Source: Armatimonadota bacterium
GTDB lineage: Bacteria > Armatimonadota > Fimbriimonadia > Fimbriimonadales > Fimbriimonadaceae
Direction: 5' to 3'
NCBI GenBank assembly: GCA_037138755.1
Contig: JBAXHT010000001.1
Location: 963,805 to 1,027,804, forward strand
Length of the DNA: 64,000 bases
The notes below the pieces were generated by a model. The model did not search any database. It saw nothing but the letters and a program-made list of their open reading frames with translations, and had not been told where the DNA came from. Below, piece by piece: positions 34,141-42,406 of this stretch (positions are counted from its first letter, which is position 1; the number at the start of each line of letters is the position of its first letter). A program made the position numbers and the translations under genes.

Positions 34141-34454
34141 TTGGTTGAGTAGTCAGGTTCAAAGTTGTTTCGGGTCTGGGTTCAAGTTGGGTAGGGTGGG
34201 GTAGTCGGTTCGACCAGGAAGTTTTCATGGTTCGGCATCTGATTGGGGGGGGGGGTGGCGGTGTACGTGAGCTTGGGACGTTTGGTTCCCGCTGCAGACC
34301 TGCAGGAGATTCCACGCCCGACGAATCGAGCTGTTGAAAGCGGCATTAAGGACACCGCAGACTAGAGAGAAATTCAACATCTACCTATAGGCAACGAAGT
34401 CGTGCAAAAGTCAACCAAGTGGTCTGCAGTTTGGGTTTGGGTGGGAGAGATTTT
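34141..34454. other. Intergenic region with G11 homopolymer
   Basis: Divergent gap of about 310 nt between the MFS/spermidine-synthase-like gene and a small membrane-protein gene. It holds a run of eleven G (34245-34255) and a proline-coding-like CT-rich stretch on the minus strand. No conserved reading frame, RNA fold or clear promoter is seen. Confidence 0.5.
34245..34255. repeat. Eleven-G homopolymer tract
   Basis: Uninterrupted G x 11, the longest homopolymer seen in the window. It lies about 105 nt before the start of the minus-strand gene ending at 34140. Slippage here could change spacing of an upstream control element, or it may mark an assembly-sensitive site. Confidence 0.8.
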
Positions 34455-35192
34455 GTGAACGAAACGACGGGCTCGGTTCGTCATTGGTACGTGTCGGGAC
34501 GATTTCAGAAAGCGGCTATTGTGGTCATCGTTGGTGGTTGCCTTTTTGGGATCGGCTTTCAACACTACGTCCGGGGGCCAAGAATGCGGTTGGCGAAGAT
34601 TGAATCTGCGCTTTCTTGCAAGGACTGGGATGCATTTGCCGAAGCGTTCCCAGATTCTAACTGGTCGTATCGGCCTTGGTCGAAATCTCAGATGGTTGCA
34701 TTTATGCGGCACTATGTTGAGCCCAAGTTGACGCCTCGCGCCAGCATTTCTCGCCGTAGCCTGATGACTTTTGGGTTTCCAGCCAACGTGATCGAGCTTT
34801 GTAACTCGGATAGTAAGCCCCTTGTTGAAACTGCGCAATACATGACGAGTAGAACTGTGTGGTCGACAACGCGGTGGAATATCTATTTCCCCTTGTCTTG
34901 GGTTGAGGATCCACCTTGGTTCCTCACAACCGTTCGAGCGGTTGCACACGAGTATTACCCGCATCCTGAAATGCGGGATGCGAAGCTTGCAAAGTCGGTG
35001 TCAGAGTATGAATTCCTGGTTGCCGAGCGCATAAAGTTGGAGCAAATGGGCATCGTTTGCGTTCAGCCAAAGCTGGGCCCGCGACCAGCCACCACTTTTG
35101 ACGACTATCTCGCCTTAATCATCCGACTCCACCCCAAGAACAAAGATCAGTACCAGCAAGTGTCAGCCAAGTACGGCTACCACCCAAGGTAG
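34455..35192 (+). CDS. Membrane-anchored protein, member of a three-copy local paralogue family
   Basis: A 245-residue protein starting at GTG 34455, with GGGAGAG ending 5 nt upstream. One N-terminal transmembrane helix (about 19-38, AAIVVIVGGCLFGIGFQHY) is followed by an outside domain. Motifs shared with the protein at 59907-60617: WDAFAEAFPDSNW (there WQEFVDYFPDSSF), YEFLVAERIKLEQMGI (there YEFLLAEQSILRAKGA) and an end like YQQVSAKYGY (there FQHIAKKYGR). The protein at 45700-46284 shares the first block and MRHYVEPK (there FREYIKPA). No known family or catalytic site is recognised. The sialidase gene follows 9 nt later. Confidence 0.75.
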   Translation: MNETTGSVRHWYVSGRFQKAAIVVIVGGCLFGIGFQHYVRGPRMRLAKIESALSCKDWDAFAEAFPDSNWSYRPWSKSQMVAFMRHYVEPKLTPRASISRRSLMTFGFPANVIELCNSDSKPLVETAQYMTSRTVWSTTRWNIYFPLSWVEDPPWFLTTVRAVAHEYYPHPEMRDAKLAKSVSEYEFLVAERIKLEQMGIVCVQPKLGPRPATTFDDYLALIIRLHPKNKDQYQQVSAKYGYHPR

Positions 35193-35195
35193 CCT
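35190..35195 (+). promoter_or_regulatory. TANNNT -10 box before the sialidase gene
   Basis: TAGCCT, 6 nt before the ATG at 35202, overlapping the stop codon of the preceding gene. No Shine-Dalgarno precedes the ATG. Confidence 0.4.
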
Positions 35196-35201
35196 TGCGC
35201 C

Positions 35202-36284
35202 ATGATTGCTCTGGCTGCCGCGGTCACGGTCTTCTCTTCGGGTGAAGACGGGTTCAATACCTACCGAATTCCGGCTCTGATTCGAACCTCGATAGGTTCT
35301 CTTGTAGCGTTTGCAGAGGCGCGGGCTAGTCAGGCGGATGCGGCGAACAATGCGATTGTCACCAAGATCTCGGAAGATGGCGGGGTGACTTGGGGGAAGA
35401 TGGGGGTTTGTCAGTCGCCGAGTTTCCTCACCCACCAACCCCCTCTCCATGGAATGGAGAGGGGGAGTTTCGGAGGGTCGTTTAACAATCCCTGCGTGGT
35501 CGAAAACCGTAGAGGACAGTTGGTTGTTCACTTTCAGCACTATCCGAAGGACACGCATGAATACGACGTTGAGGCTGGATTAAGCGGACCCAAGGTCGTT
35601 CGCGGGTTCCAAACGGAGAGCCGAGACGGGGGGAAGAGTTGGTCTACTCCGAGGGACATCACGCCTGAGATTAAGCCATTGGAAGCAGTCACCATTGCTA
35701 GTGGCCCCGGAGTTGGAATTCGGCTGGAACGCGGGAAGCACAGAAATCGCCTCGTTATGCCGTATAACTACCGCGTCGGGAAGCGCTGGTGGGTGTACTG
35801 CGCCTATTCCGACGATGACGGGCGGCACTGGAAGCGCGGAGCGCGGGTTGAGCAACCTGAGGAGATGAACGCGAACGAGGTTCAAGTGGTGGAGTTGAGA
35901 AGTGGGGACGTTCTTTTGAATGCTCGGAATCAGGCGAAGCGTAAGGAGCGATGCGTCGCTCTGAGCTACGATGGGGGAGCGACATTTTCTCCGGCGGCTT
36001 TTGATACTCGTTTAGTTGACCCAGTGTGCCAGGGGTCTTTGATCCGGCTGGGGAACGGGGTTTTGGCGTTTAGCAATCCGGCTCATGCGACGAAGCGGGA
36101 GAATGGTACGGTTCGGTTTAGCTGGGACGAGGGGCGAACCTGGCCCTTGTCGGTCGTGGTTGAGCCGGGGTCGTTTCAGTATTCTTCGATGGTTTGTCTG
36201 CCGGGGAATCGGGTGGGAATGATCTACGAGACGGTGGTTGGGGGACAGTATCAGATTCGGTATCAGACAGTCGTAGTTCCTTAG
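35202..36284 (+). CDS. Sialidase-like BNR-repeat glycosidase (GH33-type fold)
   Basis: A 360-residue six-bladed beta-propeller. It has the arginine motif TYRIPALI of sialidases and several Asp boxes: SEDGGVTWG, SRDGGKSWS, DDDGRHWK, SYDGGATFS, SWDEGRTWP. By family it removes terminal sialic acid or a related acid from glycans. The hydrophobic start (MIALAAAVTVFSSG) is too short for a clear signal peptide. A perfect 27-nt hairpin (35439-35465) lies in frame and adds HQPPLHGMERGS between two strands, probably a loop. Specificity for sialic acid is not certain. Confidence 0.85.
   Translation: MIALAAAVTVFSSGEDGFNTYRIPALIRTSIGSLVAFAEARASQADAANNAIVTKISEDGGVTWGKMGVCQSPSFLTHQPPLHGMERGSFGGSFNNPCVVENRRGQLVVHFQHYPKDTHEYDVEAGLSGPKVVRGFQTESRDGGKSWSTPRDITPEIKPLEAVTIASGPGVGIRLERGKHRNRLVMPYNYRVGKRWWVYCAYSDDDGRHWKRGARVEQPEEMNANEVQVVELRSGDVLLNARNQAKRKERCVALSYDGGATFSPAAFDTRLVDPVCQGSLIRLGNGVLAFSNPAHATKRENGTVRFSWDEGRTWPLSVVVEPGSFQYSSMVCLPGNRVGMIYETVVGGQYQIRYQTVVVP
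35439..35465. repeat. Perfect palindromic element inside the sialidase gene
   Basis: Twelve-base arms (CCCCCTCTCCAT and its complement) around GGA. Length 27 nt keeps the reading frame. It looks like a small palindromic (REP/MITE-like) insertion rather than a regulatory hairpin, since it is well inside the coding region. Confidence 0.75.
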
Positions 36285-36315
36285 TTCGGGGATAACTCGC
36301 TCCGCTCCACGGGGC

Positions 36316-36945
36316 TTAGCTCTCCAGCACTTGCGCCGAAGTCTTAAAGTGCAACTTGGCGACCTTCCCTAGATTCTCCGCACCGTGCATCTGGACAAAT
36401 CGTTTGCCGGTTCCAATGACGTTGGTCGCCCCCTTGGGAAGGTCGATTCCGAACTCTTGGCTGAGCCCTTTGAGGCGCTTGAGGAACTCAGCTCGGGCAA
36501 GGATTGAGGCGGCGGCGACGGCGAGATCCGACTCGGCGCGGACCCGCGAGACGAACTGGGCTTTGCGGCCAAGCTCCTTGAGTTTTGACTTGACGACGGT
36601 TCCTCCGGCGGCGAATTGGTCACTGATGATCAGATCAGCGGGCTGCTTTTCAAGAACGTTTTCGATGGCCTGAGCATGGCCCCAGGCGAGCAGGTGATTG
36701 AGGTTCTTGATCTTGAGATAGAGTTCGTTGTACTTGACGGGGTTCATCAAGATAACGGAGTGCGGACAGACCCGCTTGATCTTCTCCGCTAGGGCCAGAG
36801 CCTGGGCATCGGTCAGTTTCTTGCTGTCCTTCACACCTTCGAGCTCGGCATAGTGCTCGGGCCCGACATAGCACGCGGCGACCACTAGCGGGCCAAAGAA
36901 GTCTCCTTTCCCGCTCTCGTCAACTCCAACTCGTCCTTGGTTCAA
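36316..36945 (-). CDS. rnhC: Ribonuclease HIII-type catalytic domain
   Basis: A 209-residue RNase H of type 2 fold, HIII subgroup: GVDESGKGDFFGPLVV near the N-terminus supplies the first acidic residues (Asp9, Glu10), GVKDSKKL the next, and RAESDLAVAAASILAR the rest. It cleaves RNA in RNA-DNA hybrids. The Bacillus enzyme is about 310 residues because of an N-terminal substrate-binding domain; this protein starts directly at the catalytic core, so that domain is absent. Its ATG overlaps the stop of the MFS gene upstream (ATGA), making a two-gene unit. Confidence 0.9.
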   Translation of the reverse strand: MNQGRVGVDESGKGDFFGPLVVAACYVGPEHYAELEGVKDSKKLTDAQALALAEKIKRVCPHSVILMNPVKYNELYLKIKNLNHLLAWGHAQAIENVLEKQPADLIISDQFAAGGTVVKSKLKELGRKAQFVSRVRAESDLAVAAASILARAEFLKRLKGLSQEFGIDLPKGATNVIGTGKRFVQMHGAENLGKVAKLHFKTSAQVLES

Positions 36946-38261
36946 AGATTTGCCTCTTCCAGTTCGCTCTTCTCGAGCACTTCCTCGAGCTGTGCTCCGG
37001 TCATGTCCGGCAGGGTCGCATCGCGAAACGCCTTATTGAGGAGCGGCACAAGGCCGGTGAGAGTAAACCCTAGCCCCATGAGGACGTGCATGCCGACTGG
37101 GCCGAGAAACTTGAGCAGAGTTCCTCCCGCGGCCATTCCGAACGGCTGAATTCCCATCCAAATCAGGTTGCCAAGACTCATGACTCGCCCCCGATACTCG
37201 TCGGGAACCTTAAGCTGTTGGTAGGTTCTCATCGGGACGTCAACTGCGCCGATCGCGAATCCGCAGAGTAGGTTCCAGAAGGAGTACACCGCGAAAATTG
37301 GTGAGAAGCCCATTAGGATCACCATAACGCCGGCAACCGCAATCCCGAAGCTGTAAGCCAGTCCCGGACGATGGAACTTCATACGCGGAACGATAAAGCT
37401 CATCGCGAGCATTCCGATGATGAAGCAGCTTTCGATGATCGCAAGCGGGGCGGCTTTGTTTCCGAACCACTCCTTGTTGATGGAGAGGTAGACGACAAAA
37501 AATGGCGACATGAACAGCGCGAGGCCGACGCTGGCAAGGAGCGATAGGCCGATGACCTCGTCCCTTTTCGCGTATTGGATACCCTTGATCACATCATCGA
37601 ACATCTTTGACTCCTCGACATCCGTCCGTTCCGGAATCACTTCGGGCAGCTTGAGAAGGAAATAAACCGAGGCGATGAATGAGAGTCCGTTGGCGATGAC
37701 CATCACCTTGAGGAAGGCACCAGGACTGTATTTGTCTGCGACTACGCCGAGGGCTGCAGTTAACATGTTTCCGATCAGCCAGGCGAACTGGTCGGTCGCC
37801 GCGCTGAAGGCGTTGGCTCCCATCAGTTTTTCAGGAGGAACCAGGCGAGGAATGACCGCGTTCTTCGCAGGGAAGAAGAAGACCCGAAGGGTGGCAAGCA
37901 GGGGGCCGAAGACGTAGAATGCCCATCGAGGCGGATCGCTCGGGATCACCAAGAGGTAGATCAGGAACGCAATTAGAACCAGGGCACTGAGGATATCAGA
38001 CCAGATGAGAATCTTCTTGCGATCCATTCGGTCAGCGATTGCCCCGGCAACTGGTCCCAGGAACAAGTATGGGAGTGCTTCGAGGGCACCAACATAGCCG
38101 ACCATCGCATCGTCGTTGAAGAGGCGCTTGATGACAAAAAGAGGACCGATGAAATAGAACGCATCGCCAATGCGTGAGATAGCTTGACCAAGCCACAGAT
38201 TCCTAAAATCTGGGATTGAGAGGACATCCTTTGGAGAGCCTAGAGCAGAGGAGCTTTGCAT
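36942..38261 (-). CDS. MFS exporter, EntS/DHA3-like
   Basis: A 439-residue, twelve-helix transporter. It begins with FRNLWLGQAISRIGDAFYFIG, typical of the DHA3 drug/siderophore exporter group, and has GAIADRMDRKKILIWSD in loop 2-3 and NAVIPRLVPPEKLMGANAF near helix 5. It would export a small molecule by proton exchange; the substrate is unknown. The gene is first in a unit with rnhC (4-nt overlap). The C-terminal end is acidic and cytoplasmic (EEVLEKSELEEANL). Confidence 0.9.
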   Translation of the reverse strand: MQSSSALGSPKDVLSIPDFRNLWLGQAISRIGDAFYFIGPLFVIKRLFNDDAMVGYVGALEALPYLFLGPVAGAIADRMDRKKILIWSDILSALVLIAFLIYLLVIPSDPPRWAFYVFGPLLATLRVFFFPAKNAVIPRLVPPEKLMGANAFSAATDQFAWLIGNMLTAALGVVADKYSPGAFLKVMVIANGLSFIASVYFLLKLPEVIPERTDVEESKMFDDVIKGIQYAKRDEVIGLSLLASVGLALFMSPFFVVYLSINKEWFGNKAAPLAIIESCFIIGMLAMSFIVPRMKFHRPGLAYSFGIAVAGVMVILMGFSPIFAVYSFWNLLCGFAIGAVDVPMRTYQQLKVPDEYRGRVMSLGNLIWMGIQPFGMAAGGTLLKFLGPVGMHVLMGLGFTLTGLVPLLNKAFRDATLPDMTGAQLEEVLEKSELEEANL

Positions 38262-38365
38262 GCGAAAGTTGATTTGGGGCAGTCGGGGCGCGGACAGGGC
38301 GCCAATTGACGAGGGCCTTTATCGCGTGCGGGTTAGCTTCATGAACGGTCAAGATTACCCGACGG

Positions 38366-38371
38366 TAGACT
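38366..38371 (+). promoter_or_regulatory. TANNNT -10 box before fabD
   Basis: TAGACT, 10 nt before the ATG at 38382. This is the widest spacing in the set; a leader of about 4 nt is predicted. Confidence 0.4.
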
Positions 38372-38381
38372 AAAGGCAACT

Positions 38382-39257
38382 ATGATCGCCGCGATTTTTC
38401 CCGGTCAGGGCTCGCAGACTCCCGGGATGGGCAAGGATGTTTTTGAGGCCTCTGCTTCATCTCGAGAAGTCTTCGAAAATGTCTCCAAAACACTCGGAAT
38501 CGACATCGCGAAGCTCTGCTTCGAGTCGGACGAAGAGACCCTTCGAGCCACAAACAACGCTCAAATCGCTTTGTATACTGTTGGCGTCGCGTCGTACGCA
38601 GCCAGCGACCAATCTGCCGACGTGTTTGCGGGGCACAGTATCGGAGAGTACGCCGCGCTTGTTTGTTCGGGGACTCTCTCTCTGGAAGACGGGGCTCGCC
38701 TGGTGCGGAAACGGGGCGAGCTGATGGCCTCGGCCGGAGACCTGACCCCGGGAACGATGGCCGCGGTTCTTGGCCTTGAGATTCCGGTGATTTCCGAAAC
38801 CCTTGCTGGCGTTGAAGGAGTGGTTGTCGTGGCGAACGATAACTGCCCTGGTCAGACGGTGATTTCGGGTGAAGTCGACGCAGTCGCAAAGGCGATTCCG
38901 ATGCTTCAAGAGGCGGGCGCAAAGCGGGTTCTTCCTCTGAATGTGAGCGGGGCATTCCATAGCCCTCTGATGACCGAGCCGAGTCGGCAGATGGCGCAAG
39001 CCTTGGCTGATGCAGTTTTCCAGAAGGGCAAGCCGGTTTATGCGAATGTCACCACGAAGCCGGTGGCGGATCCTTCTGACTGGCGTCCCATCCTCGAACA
39101 GCAGCTTCGGGATCAGGTTCGGTGGACCGACAGCGTCCGAAACATGATCGCCGACGGAGTCACTGAGTTCATCGAATTCGGCCCGGGCGAGGTTCTTTGC
39201 GGCATGCTGAAACGGATCGACAAGACTGTCCCGGCGAGGCGGTTTAGCGTAAACTAG
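38382..39257 (+). CDS. fabD: Malonyl-CoA:ACP transacylase
   Basis: A 291-residue FabD. Active-site Ser86 lies in GHSIGEYAAL, His193 in NVSGAFHSPLM, and the N-terminal FPGQGSQ loop (6-12) shapes the oxyanion hole. It moves malonyl from CoA to acyl carrier protein for fatty-acid synthesis, in the cytoplasm. It is followed 3 nt later by purS, so fatty-acid and purine genes share a transcript here. The other fab genes are not in the window. Length and motifs are normal. Confidence 0.95.
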   Translation: MIAAIFPGQGSQTPGMGKDVFEASASSREVFENVSKTLGIDIAKLCFESDEETLRATNNAQIALYTVGVASYAASDQSADVFAGHSIGEYAALVCSGTLSLEDGARLVRKRGELMASAGDLTPGTMAAVLGLEIPVISETLAGVEGVVVVANDNCPGQTVISGEVDAVAKAIPMLQEAGAKRVLPLNVSGAFHSPLMTEPSRQMAQALADAVFQKGKPVYANVTTKPVADPSDWRPILEQQLRDQVRWTDSVRNMIADGVTEFIEFGPGEVLCGMLKRIDKTVPARRFSVN

Positions 39258-39260
39258 GCT

Positions 39261-39494
39261 ATGCCCCGAGTTCGCGTTTATGTCACTCTCAAGCCCGCTT
39301 TGCTTGACTCAGCCGGACGCACGGTGACCAGCTCTCTCCAGCATCTTGGCTACGAGGAAGTGAGCGATGTGCGAATCGGAAAACTCATCCATCTTGACGT
39401 AGATAAAGTTGAAGAGGCACGAATCAAGGAGATGTGCCAGAAGCTGCTGGCCAACCCAGTGATCGAGGACTTCAGCTTTGAGGTGGTCGGGTGA
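39261..39494 (+). CDS. purS: Phosphoribosylformylglycinamidine synthase, PurS subunit
   Basis: A 77-residue PurS: the small alpha/beta subunit with VYVTLKPALLDSAGRTVTSS and a strand-helix end KLLANPVIEDFSFEV. It bridges PurL and PurQ so that ammonia made by PurQ reaches the FGAM synthase site. It overlaps purQ by 4 nt. purL is not adjacent in this window and must lie elsewhere. Length matches the family. Confidence 0.93.
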   Translation: MPRVRVYVTLKPALLDSAGRTVTSSLQHLGYEEVSDVRIGKLIHLDVDKVEEARIKEMCQKLLANPVIEDFSFEVVG

Positions 39495-40147
39495 AGGTAG
39501 CGGTTCTGCAGTTTCCTGGTTCAAATTGTGATCAAGATGCGCTCAAGGCATTGCGAGAAGACGTTGGGGTTCAGGCAGAATACGTCTGGCACAACGACGG
39601 GTCTTTGAGCGGGTTCGACGCGGTTTTTGTTCCTGGCGGGTTTTCTTACGGCGACTATCTGCGATGCGGGGCCATGGCTTCGCGCTCGGCAATTATGCAG
39701 GAGACGATTCGTTTTGCTAATGAAGGCCGACCGGTGATCGGAGCCTGTAACGGATTCCAAATCCTCACTGAAAGTGGTCTTCTTCCGGGTGCTCTTCTCA
39801 AGAACGAGAAACAGAAGTTCATTTGCAAAAACGTCGAACTCGAAGCCGTCAACCAAACCAGTATCTGGACTAGTGGGGTCAACAAAACGATCTCCCTGCC
39901 AATCGCTCATGGTGAGGGTCGATACGTGATTGATAACGATGGGTTAAAACGAATTCAGGATCAGAACCAGATCGCATTTCGATACGTAGAGAATCCAAAC
40001 GGATCTGTTGATGACATCGCCGGGGTTGTGAATGAGGCAGGCAATGTGTTGGGTCTCATGCCCCATCCGGAGCGCGCGACGAAGGAACTTCTCGGTGGAA
40101 ATGACGGTTTATTGATCATGCGGGCACTTTCGCTCGTTAATGCCTAA
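39491..40147 (+). CDS. purQ: Phosphoribosylformylglycinamidine synthase, PurQ glutaminase subunit
   Basis: A 218-residue class I glutamine amidotransferase with nucleophile Cys86 (IGACNGFQIL) and catalytic His192/Glu194 (MPHPER). It releases ammonia from glutamine for the PurL reaction in purine synthesis. The GTG start overlaps the purS stop (GTGA). A short hairpin with a weak T run follows the stop by 8 nt and probably ends the fabD-purS-purQ transcript. Confidence 0.95.
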   Translation: MKVAVLQFPGSNCDQDALKALREDVGVQAEYVWHNDGSLSGFDAVFVPGGFSYGDYLRCGAMASRSAIMQETIRFANEGRPVIGACNGFQILTESGLLPGALLKNEKQKFICKNVELEAVNQTSIWTSGVNKTISLPIAHGEGRYVIDNDGLKRIQDQNQIAFRYVENPNGSVDDIAGVVNEAGNVLGLMPHPERATKELLGGNDGLLIMRALSLVNA

Positions 40148-40154
40148 GGCAATC

Positions 40155-40174
40155 GCTCCACTTGGAGCATTTTG
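40155..40174 (+). terminator. Probable terminator after purQ
   Basis: GCTCC-ACTT-GGAGC stem-loop (40155-40168) followed by ATTTTG. Short stem and interrupted T run, so termination may be weak. Confidence 0.5.
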
Positions 40175-40200
40175 TGCCTATTATTGAATAGCTAGAAAAG

Positions 40201-40869
40201 ATGTTGAAGTACGGCTTGATTGGTCTGATTTTTAGTGGTGCCTCGTTCGCGAAGGCAGAAGAGCTTGTACTCGGAAACTACGGCCAGACGCTGGAGTCAA
40301 CTTCGATTTACAAAAGCGCCAGCACGAAAGCGGGCAAGTTTTACAAAGCAAAGCAGTATCAGTATCTGGTGGTGAAAGCGTACAACGAGCGTTGGACCAA
40401 GGTGCTGATGGCGAACAATGTTTGGGGCTACATGCTGACCAGCAAAGTTGCGATTTTGCCGGAGGAGTATAAAGTTCAGGCAACGAGAGTTTCTGATCTC
40501 TCCAGTCGCGCCAAGGCAGCTTGGAAGGGAACCACCTTCAAGGGCACGCCTTACGTTTGGGGTGGAAACGACATCAACCGCGGTATCGACTGCTCTGCGT
40601 TTGTCAAATCGTTGTACGGTGAGATCGGAATCTCCCTTCCTCGAACTGCTGCCGAGCAAGCGAAAGTTGGTCTGCCAATCCGACGCTTAGAGGATCTTCG
40701 GGCGGGCGACCGGCTCTACTTCTGGGAGAAGAAGCGCAATACGATTGGTCATACGGGCATGTATCTGGGCAACGGCTACTTTGTGCACTCTTCGCGGGGT
40801 CATAACGGAGTGAATACCGATAAGCTAACCGAGAAGTGGCAGAGAATCCTCGTCGCAGCTCGTCGCTAG
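40201..40869 (+). CDS. Secreted NlpC/P60 cell-wall hydrolase with SH3-like domain
   Basis: A 222-residue exported peptidase. The signal peptide is about residues 1-19 (LIGLIFSGASFAKAE). An SH3b-like domain (about 25-88) precedes the NlpC/P60 papain-like domain, with Cys131 (GIDCSAFVKSLYG), His184 (IGHTGMYLG) and a third polar residue near His196. It should cut peptide bonds in peptidoglycan stems, typically D-Glu to diamino acid. It ends within 4 nt of a c-di-AMP receptor gene on the other strand; the two stops share the palindrome CTAG. No clear Shine-Dalgarno is present. Confidence 0.92.
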   Translation: MLKYGLIGLIFSGASFAKAEELVLGNYGQTLESTSIYKSASTKAGKFYKAKQYQYLVVKAYNERWTKVLMANNVWGYMLTSKVAILPEEYKVQATRVSDLSSRAKAAWKGTTFKGTPYVWGGNDINRGIDCSAFVKSLYGEIGISLPRTAAEQAKVGLPIRRLEDLRAGDRLYFWEKKRNTIGHTGMYLGNGYFVHSSRGHNGVNTDKLTEKWQRILVAARR

Positions 40870-41195
40870 AAGCTGTGGAACTCTTCCACTGGAAGTAGGA
40901 ACATCACGGCTCCGCCGACTGAGACTTTCATTGCGCTCGGCACAAATGCGGCCGCAGGATTTGCGTCATAGGCCGCCATGCTCAGCACTTGCTCACGGGT
41001 TGGGCAGGCCGTTTGGATCACGAGTTTGAGTGTGGCTACTTGGTCATCGCTTGTGCCAATAAGCAGGGTTGTATTTCCTTCGCGGAGAAACCCGCCCGTC
41101 GAGCCAATGATCGTGAACTTGAACCCCGCCGAGATCAACTCGTCAATGATCCGGTTCTTGTCTCGGTTATGAATAATGCATACGGCGAGCTTCAT
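40866..41195 (-). CDS. darA: DarA/PstA-type cyclic di-AMP receptor
   Basis: A 109-residue PII-like protein closely matching the DarA family: MKLAVCIIHNRDKNRII, the STGGFLREGNTT loop that holds the nucleotide, and the ending VSVGGAVMFLLPVEEFHSF. It should be a trimer that binds c-di-AMP between subunits; in Gram-positive bacteria it links c-di-AMP to osmotic and metabolic control, though its target is unknown. Start ATG 41195 gives the family N-terminus; a longer frame upstream adds unrelated residues. No diadenylate cyclase is in the window, but its presence elsewhere is predicted. Confidence 0.9.
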   Translation of the reverse strand: MKLAVCIIHNRDKNRIIDELISAGFKFTIIGSTGGFLREGNTTLLIGTSDDQVATLKLVIQTACPTREQVLSMAAYDANPAAAFVPSAMKVSVGGAVMFLLPVEEFHSF

Positions 41196-41219
41196 GGCTT
41201 GTGGGGGACAGTATAAACG

Positions 41220-41254
41220 AAAAGACCTCGATTGCATAGCAACCGAGGTCTTTT
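41220..41254 (-). terminator. Strong intrinsic terminator of the prepilin-like gene
   Basis: Eleven-base arms AAAAGACCTCG and its complement around a 13-nt loop that can itself pair (TTGC/GCAA). On the minus strand it ends in a T run. It lies 19 nt past the prepilin-like gene's stop and could work in both directions. Confidence 0.85.
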
Positions 41255-41273
41255 GTGGTTGTAAGAGTCAGCC

Positions 41274-42263
<990 letters not shown>

Positions 42264-42324
42264 TTGAATGATTCCAATTGGATCTTGCGGCGCAGACCGA
42301 GAAATCCTTTTCCCATCCGCAACC

Positions 42325-42341
42325 GAGTTGTTAGACAACTC
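42325..42341. promoter_or_regulatory. Hairpin in the leader of the prepilin-like gene
   Basis: GAGTTGT-TAG-ACAACTC, perfect 7-bp arms, 62 nt before the start at 42263 and not followed by a T run. It could be an operator or an mRNA 5' stabilising hairpin. Upstream on the minus strand, TAAACT is a possible -10. Confidence 0.35.
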
Positions 42342-42406
42342 CTTCTAAGCAATAAGTTTACCAAACGACGTTAAGTGATTGTTAAGACTCAGTGATATTT
42401 AATGAT

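Noticed and set aside
34374-34964. A 196-codon minus-strand frame opposite the gene at 34455-35192
   Set aside because: Basic, low-complexity composition; the plus-strand protein has a membrane helix, a ribosome site and paralogues.
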